From positions 1-10,692 of the forward strand of contig CAMJKC010000046.1 in the NCBI GenBank assembly GCA_946406305.1: 10,692 nt of DNA, written 5' to 3'. Source of the DNA: an uncultured Lachnospiraceae bacterium (GTDB lineage: Bacteria > Bacillota > Clostridia > Lachnospirales > Lachnospiraceae). Position numbers and translations under genes: made by a program. The notes beneath the pieces are model-generated. The model ran no database searches, was not told where the DNA came from, and saw nothing but the letters and a program-made list of their open reading frames with translations. Shown piece by piece: positions 9,601 to 10,692 of this stretch (position 1 is the stretch's first letter; every line of letters starts with the position of its first letter).

Positions 9601-10555
9601 TGGCAATATGTATAATATAAACAACTATGAGTTTGAGGTAGATGAATCAGTTGTATATTTGGCAGATGGATTTTATCAAATTGGATGGAATGATGAAGAG
9701 CATATATTTGAGTTTGATAAAAATGGATTTATGAAAACAGGGTTTACTGAAGATAGAGGAAATATATACTACTTGTTAAATACTACATTAAATAAAGGAG
9801 CATTAGCAAAAGGGCCAGTAAATATAGGAGGAAAGATTTATAACTTTGATCAAAATGGAATTTTGCAAAAAGAACAAGAAAGTGTTAGATCAGAAGCTGG
9901 AGGAACTTGGATATATGAACCAGTTGTAAACAAGTGGAGATATCAAAGAAATGCACATGGCTCACAATCTGCAGAATTTTTGACAGGGGATATATACCGT
10001 ATCTATGGACAAACTGATGAAAACTACTATATGTTTGATGGTGAGGGATATATGATGACAGGAGAAGTTTCTTATAAAGGAGAGAAATATTATTTAGCAG
10101 AGAGTGGTGTTAATGAAGGTGCACTTGTGTATAACAAAGAAGTAAACAATAATGTGTCATATCTCTTTAATCAACAAGGAAAACTTGTAGCACAAGTTAA
10201 AAATAATCCAACTCAACAAACTACAGGTTGGGTACAAAATGTGACAACTGATGGATGGCAGTATTTAGAAAATAATGCACAAGGAGTAGCACTTCCATTG
10301 TCAAATACATATAGAAGGCTTGAGTCAAATGGGGCATATTATGATTACATATTTGGAAGCAATGGAAATATGCAGACAGGCTTTACAGAATTTAATGGAA
10401 AGATGTACTATCTTGAGGAAAAAGGGGCAAAAATAGGTGCAGTAAATACTGATAACAAAGTAATCAATGGCAATAGTTATACATTTAATAGCGATGGAAC
10501 GTTAGCGACAGTTAATGGCATAGTATATAATTATGGATTACCATTGCCAAAGTAA
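3599..10555 (+). CDS. Giant InlB B-repeat-type protein with C-terminal cell-wall-binding repeats (2318 aa ORF, continuation of the upstream frame)
   Basis: This ORF is in the same frame as the upstream one and follows its TAG by 30 bases. ATG 3599 is its first possible start and is preceded by an SD-like AGAGGTG at 3590-3596, but it lies inside a repeat module, so it is probably not the native start. Domains by residue: remainder of unit 4 (1-346), unit 5 (347-714), unit 6 (715-1089), unit 7 (1090-1465), unit 8 without its B module (1466-1751), a last A plus divergent B (1752-1927), a Gly/Ser-rich linker (1928-1970), three cell-wall-binding repeats (1971-2302) and a short tail. There is no signal peptide, no LPXTG and no C-terminal membrane anchor. 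Translated alone, it would lack an export signal and could not reach the surface. Joined to the upstream frame, it forms the wall-proximal part of a stalk. The stop is TAA, followed by a terminator. The repeat families are clear; the ligand bound by the C-terminal repeats is not. Confidence 0.9.
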   Translation: MSANANYTYTGHSFDKWVLETITKPDGTIIKVPNKERLVFGDRAPFYNLTDIDGARVTLKAVWQDIKYYVAFYPNLPTGHNLDSSEQVMARQEFVGGEEKALTKNVFTSKGLSFDGWALSSSSKEVYFKDEDIVCGLGNRDNDVISVYGVWHEKQGTIEFNPGHLPKPGDTTPNIDTSLTPDALIPEPRDEFKTNANEDDFKYYIIDKIVASNGEAYELTDEEKLLKIDPSKGEVLANSFIKNDGDIVTLIKIYDEPYRVVMHGSSVTDGEGVVHYGSPSQIIQEIDVNDRQRLISPSFTMDAGYVFSKTFRDDGENTYKIDQIVEKLCETKLAEFNLYANYDAIYYNVEFLPGNSLVSNPNAMARVENVRYDEERAINNLYIYPEHTVEYFVVEKVTLEDGTVIPAIHEKDRKKVINTYVGLTDNKNATVTLKAVWSGVNYYIDFYPNLPAGFELSSPGYIMPRQTFVGGQSDNLTKNEYKAKGLDFLGWNTDYSAKEILYSDEAVVYGLSTRDEEVISLFAVWGKKSGKIDFNPGHNSTEEIPSIDMQSDDDKIPEPNKKENDDGRPFLYYIIEKITDKDGNTYELTDDEKLLKIDPSEKDVRAATLLKNDGDTVTLLKIYDEPYTVKIQGGGMTDVDGNYIKGSPSEVTQTIYVNDRERLDAPEFTVDGYDFTGTYLGADGVIYSGKQIVERLAPNMGDTFVMTAQYDAIKYFIEFNPGNPGVTNPNAMSKEVLGEEALTFIYNTPKQIPGNTYSYGTRRMLEFVVDKVTKEDGTVLGPHEFTRLRIQPRAMVSNLTDHKNATVTLKAVWQDVAYKVIFDPNVPEGETLENPELQIPPIEFVGNETHSLDETIVNNEYWRIEGYVIKGWNTVAATTSVLYEKDAKVYDLATRDNDEITLYAVWEKLTGRIEFDPGHNSDEELKGQSTNEPVPRPGEMANDTGDEFLYYIIESIEDAEGNPYDMTDEELLVKIHPGDDIKGYVRENGDVIKLLKIYNEPYTVYLTGEDFTVDGEDYKVTPEYHTQEIYVNDRERLDDVSFNVDSGFRFNKTFKDDFNVVASCSQIVEKLRANKGEIYYTYAQFSPITYKIAFDPGNNDVLNPNAMATITDREYNKEYTFGSNEYRKRNHTFAYFVLDKVTLADGRETKYTRAKDRVIVNENGTYKNLAKNQDAVATLKAVWNGPGASYRIRFNPNIPTGYELDETSVNMEPMTVVGGAQLPLTRNSYKISGLTFAGWNVIPATTAVAFGDEETVYGLSTKDNDIIDLYAIWTKKGGTIEYNPGHLSNEVISPTKTDGTDGGDGFVAVPSELANSEGDEFLYYIIEKIVDKDGRQYELTDEEKLKKIHPEDRVAGGSLVRNDGDTVTLIKIYNEPYDVTINGNPPAVPEGIEGTNVVTPSSHTQQIYVNDRERLEIPTFSLAGYKFTSVRGADGRTYTRDQIVEKLKDYKGDEFAMNVNWTPIRYDVVFDKNSNTAEGVMNPILNRVYNVPYTFTNQYVDSGYGINYFRVERITLQTEEGLRDINRGDPDFPKIATIGMTASNVYKYYNLSPSDKSTVSVIPIWARRNMEVNYNNGHNGRGSIETNDPTRAEDPAGQIYNNDGKEFKYWIIASIADASGRTPVEVELTDEQKLMKIHPGDSLTGITDIEDGSITLMAIYDEPYKVVMNGNPPESPVGGENVASPSVVEMEIDVNDRKRLEIKMDVLGYHLDGLSIASEGEVIYRGDEIVEKLCEEEGEEFLLYARWAPNTYNVVFEAGDSTVTGSMEGLNNLVFDKAYAVPTNSYVNIGFDFKDWKVSKIVDKDGASVEVGEKIIKYEDGVFYNLTTLNEGTVTLRPEWLGTEYVVTLDSQGRGKTSSGSTTYTITLRHGEPYTLSGSMFTPNSSNTYIGSYNTQANGRGTGFSLRNYPTGLTTADAITLYAIWERGSSSGGGNSGGSGGSNSISGSAIGNTNTSPNSELLADNTVYKKGSWIYRESIDKWQYATNVNNIFTQNNDFFSGGNMYNINNYEFEVDESVVYLADGFYQIGWNDEEHIFEFDKNGFMKTGFTEDRGNIYYLLNTTLNKGALAKGPVNIGGKIYNFDQNGILQKEQESVRSEAGGTWIYEPVVNKWRYQRNAHGSQSAEFLTGDIYRIYGQTDENYYMFDGEGYMMTGEVSYKGEKYYLAESGVNEGALVYNKEVNNNVSYLFNQQGKLVAQVKNNPTQQTTGWVQNVTTDGWQYLENNAQGVALPLSNTYRRLESNGAYYDYIFGSNGNMQTGFTEFNGKMYYLEEKGAKIGAVNTDNKVINGNSYTFNSDGTLATVNGIVYNYGLPLPK
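4637..5740 (+). repeat. Repeat unit 5 (A-B-C-D, 368 aa)
   Basis: Modules: A 4637-4921, B 4922-5185, C 5186-5476, D 5477-5740. A is the PGNSLVSNPNAM subtype with VRYDEE at the position of the unit 4 stop. B has FYPNLPAG and GWNTDYSA. C has FNPGHN, a short linker and a NDDGRPF acidic loop. D has YVNDRERL, GTYLGADG and QIVERL. Confidence 0.85.
5741..6865 (+). repeat. Repeat unit 6 (A-B-C-D, 375 aa)
   Basis: Modules: A 5741-6049, B 6050-6328, C 6329-6601, D 6602-6865. A has GNPGVTNPNAM and an insertion of several residues after the Met. B is the longest copy (93 aa), with extra residues around NNEYWRIEGY. C is the shortest of the full units (91 aa). D contains the 37-base segment (6677-6713) identical to unit 3 and a Cys just before QIVEKL. 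Confidence 0.85.
6866..7993 (+). repeat. Repeat unit 7 (A-B-C-D, 376 aa)
   Basis: Modules: A 6866-7165, B 7166-7429, C 7430-7726, D 7727-7993. A has PGNNDVLNPNAM with Tyr at +8. B has FNPNIPTG, GWNVIPATTA and LYAIW. C has YNPGHLSN, a Gly/Asp-rich linker, an EGDEFLYYII segment and LTDEEKLKKI. D has a GNPP opening shared only with unit 8, then YVNDRERL and a final Trp-Thr (NWTPI) instead of YDPI. Confidence 0.85.
7994..8851 (+). repeat. Repeat unit 8, lacking the B module (A-C-D, 286 aa)
   Basis: Modules: A 7994-8305, C 8306-8587, D 8588-8851. The unit passes directly from the end of A (VSVIPIW) into a C module (NYNNGHNG), so the roughly 88-residue B repeat is absent. This accounts for its length of 286 against 368-380. 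C retains YNNDGKEF, YWII and LTDEQKLMKI. D retains VNDRKRL and EIVEKL and ends ARWAPN. A is longer than usual (104 aa). Confidence 0.85.
8852..9379 (+). repeat. Terminal repeat unit 9: A module plus divergent InlB-type B repeat
   Basis: A (8852-9130) has FEAGDSTVTGSM, a Phe at the +8 Tyr position, FYNLTTLNEG and a final LRPEW. B' (9131-9379) starts with a VTLDSQG strand and ends ITLYAIW, as in a classical InlB B repeat. It is Ser/Thr/Gly-rich, lacks the GWNT core and is only 83 aa. No C or D follows. It closes the repeat stack before the linker. Confidence 0.8.
9380..9508 (+). other. Gly/Ser/Asn-rich flexible linker
   Basis: Residues 1928-1970 of the downstream ORF. The first part is almost all Gly, Ser and Asn, then it turns Thr/Asn/Pro-rich. 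No secondary-structure signal is visible. It separates the beta-rich repeat stalk from the cell-wall-binding repeats, a usual place for a hinge in such proteins. Confidence 0.75.
9509..10504 (+). repeat. Three long cell-wall-binding (choline/glucan-binding type) repeats
   Basis: Repeat 1 is 9509-9901, repeat 2 is 9902-10225 and repeat 3 is 10226-10504. Each opens with a Trp pair (GSW..KWQY, GTW..KWRY, GW..GWQY). Each then has a FxxxGxMxTG motif (FDKNGFMKTGF, FDGEGYMMTGE, FGSNGNMQTGF), an IYYL or KYYL strand, a GAL or GAV turn and a closing FxxxGxL. These are the aromatic/Gly landmarks of the CW_binding_1 / choline-binding superfamily, which attaches proteins non-covalently to wall polymers. 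They are longer and more degenerate than pneumococcal choline repeats, so the ligand should not be assumed to be choline. With no LPXTG present, they are the likely anchor. Confidence 0.8.
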
Positions 10556-10570
10556 AAAAAGAATAAGCAG

Positions 10571-10601
10571 AAAGGGAAGGCTATGCCTTCTCTTTTTTGT
10601 T
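10571..10601 (+). terminator. Intrinsic terminator after the giant gene
   Basis: An 11-bp stem (10571-10581 pairing with 10585-10595, one G-U pair) encloses a TAT loop. The 3' arm runs into a T tract (10593-10598), and further Ts follow at 10600-10601. It begins 15 bases after the TAA stop at 10553-10555, so it would end the transcript of the giant gene. Confidence 0.85.
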
Positions 10602-10630
10602 AAAAAAATTAAGTAGAAAATATTTTTTTA

Positions 10631-10659
10631 TAGATAAAAAATATTAAATGTGCTAAAAT
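10631..10659 (+). promoter_or_regulatory. Putative promoter for the next gene
   Basis: TAGATA (10631-10636, four of six matches to TTGACA) lies 17 bases before TAAAAT (10654-10659), and TG at 10651-10652 makes an extended -10. It sits between a terminator and an SD/start codon, where a promoter is expected. The surrounding DNA is nearly all A and T, so chance matches are likely, and the -35 is weak. Confidence 0.4.
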
Positions 10660-10676
10660 ATAAAAAATATTTTCGT

Positions 10677-10680
10677 AGGA
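10677..10680 (+). promoter_or_regulatory. Ribosome binding site of the right-edge gene
   Basis: AGGA at 10677-10680 lies six bases before ATG 10687, a normal Shine-Dalgarno spacing. It stands out as a purine-rich G-containing stretch in an otherwise A/T-only leader, and it decides the start proposed for the next gene. Confidence 0.45.
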
Positions 10681-10686
10681 AAAAAT

Positions 10687-10692
10687 ATGCAA
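10687..10692 (+). CDS. Start of a downstream gene, cut by the window edge
   Basis: Only ATG CAA (Met-Gln) is visible. The call rests on the upstream SD, the possible promoter and the preceding terminator. Nothing can be said about the product. Confidence 0.4.

Larger units (their letters stand above)
2..10555 (+). pseudogene. Single giant repeat-protein gene split by one nonsense codon (or read through)
   Basis: Bases 2-10552 form 3517 consecutive codons with only one stop, TAG at 3566-3568. The sequence before it supplies the first strand of the fourth A module, and the sequence after it supplies the rest of that module with no change of frame and no missing piece. This is the pattern of one gene with a point nonsense mutation, a sequencing error, or a suppressed stop. 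It is not the pattern of two adjacent genes. The coding sequence on both sides keeps its module spacing and motifs, so any disruption is recent. Calling it a pseudogene is inference; a leaky or recoded stop cannot be excluded from one sequence. Confidence 0.6.

Noticed and set aside
2..10555. Genome-wide reassignment of TAG to an amino acid
   Set aside because: Only one TAG appears among about 3500 codons of this frame. A reassigned codon used for a common residue such as Tyr should appear many times, since Tyr is abundant here and always encoded by TAT or TAC elsewhere. Local suppression is not excluded.
10505..10555. LPXTG-type sortase signal or C-terminal membrane anchor
   Set aside because: The tail after the last wall-binding repeat is about 16 residues, ends GLPLPK, and has neither a hydrophobic segment nor an LPXTG-like motif.

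Overview
The window is almost entirely one very large, low-GC reading frame on the + strand (roughly one third G+C by eye). It encodes a modular surface protein. The A/T-rich codon use, the InlB B-repeat-like (Listeria-Bacteroides repeat, Pfam Flg_new) modules and the C-terminal choline/glucan-type cell-wall-binding repeats together suggest a Gram-positive bacterium of the Bacillota, probably Clostridia. No taxonomic marker gene is present, so the genus cannot be named.

Layout: frame 2 is open from the left edge (base 2) to a TAA at 10553-10555 and is broken only by one in-frame TAG at 3566-3568. Conventional annotation would give two genes: a 5'-truncated ORF (2-3568) and a second ORF from the ATG at 3599 (3599-10555, 2318 aa). 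Repeat alignment shows they are one gene. The TAG falls inside a repeat module, exactly where six other copies have tyrosine and one has phenylalanine. The intact protein would exceed 3500 residues within the window, and its N terminus (signal peptide and any adhesive domain) lies to the left.

The body of the protein is a higher-order repeat of about 375 aa (about 1.1 kb). Each unit holds four diverged modules of about 90-100 aa, called A, B, C and D here. B is a canonical InlB-type B repeat and A is a variant of it. C and D have their own signatures, but each ends in the same kind of strand finishing in an aromatic residue. The window holds the end of one D module, seven full ABCD units, one unit lacking B (unit 8), and a final A plus a divergent B. 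A Gly/Ser linker follows, then three long cell-wall-binding repeats and the stop. No LPXTG sorting signal is present, so attachment would be non-covalent through the C-terminal repeats.

Downstream of the gene are a strong intrinsic terminator (10571-10601) and an AT-rich intergenic stretch with a plausible promoter, a Shine-Dalgarno sequence and the start codon of another + strand gene that is cut off by the right edge. The main points of interest are the tyrosine-position TAG, which separates the exported end from the wall-binding end, and the four-module ABCD architecture, whose C and D modules may be under-described domain types.
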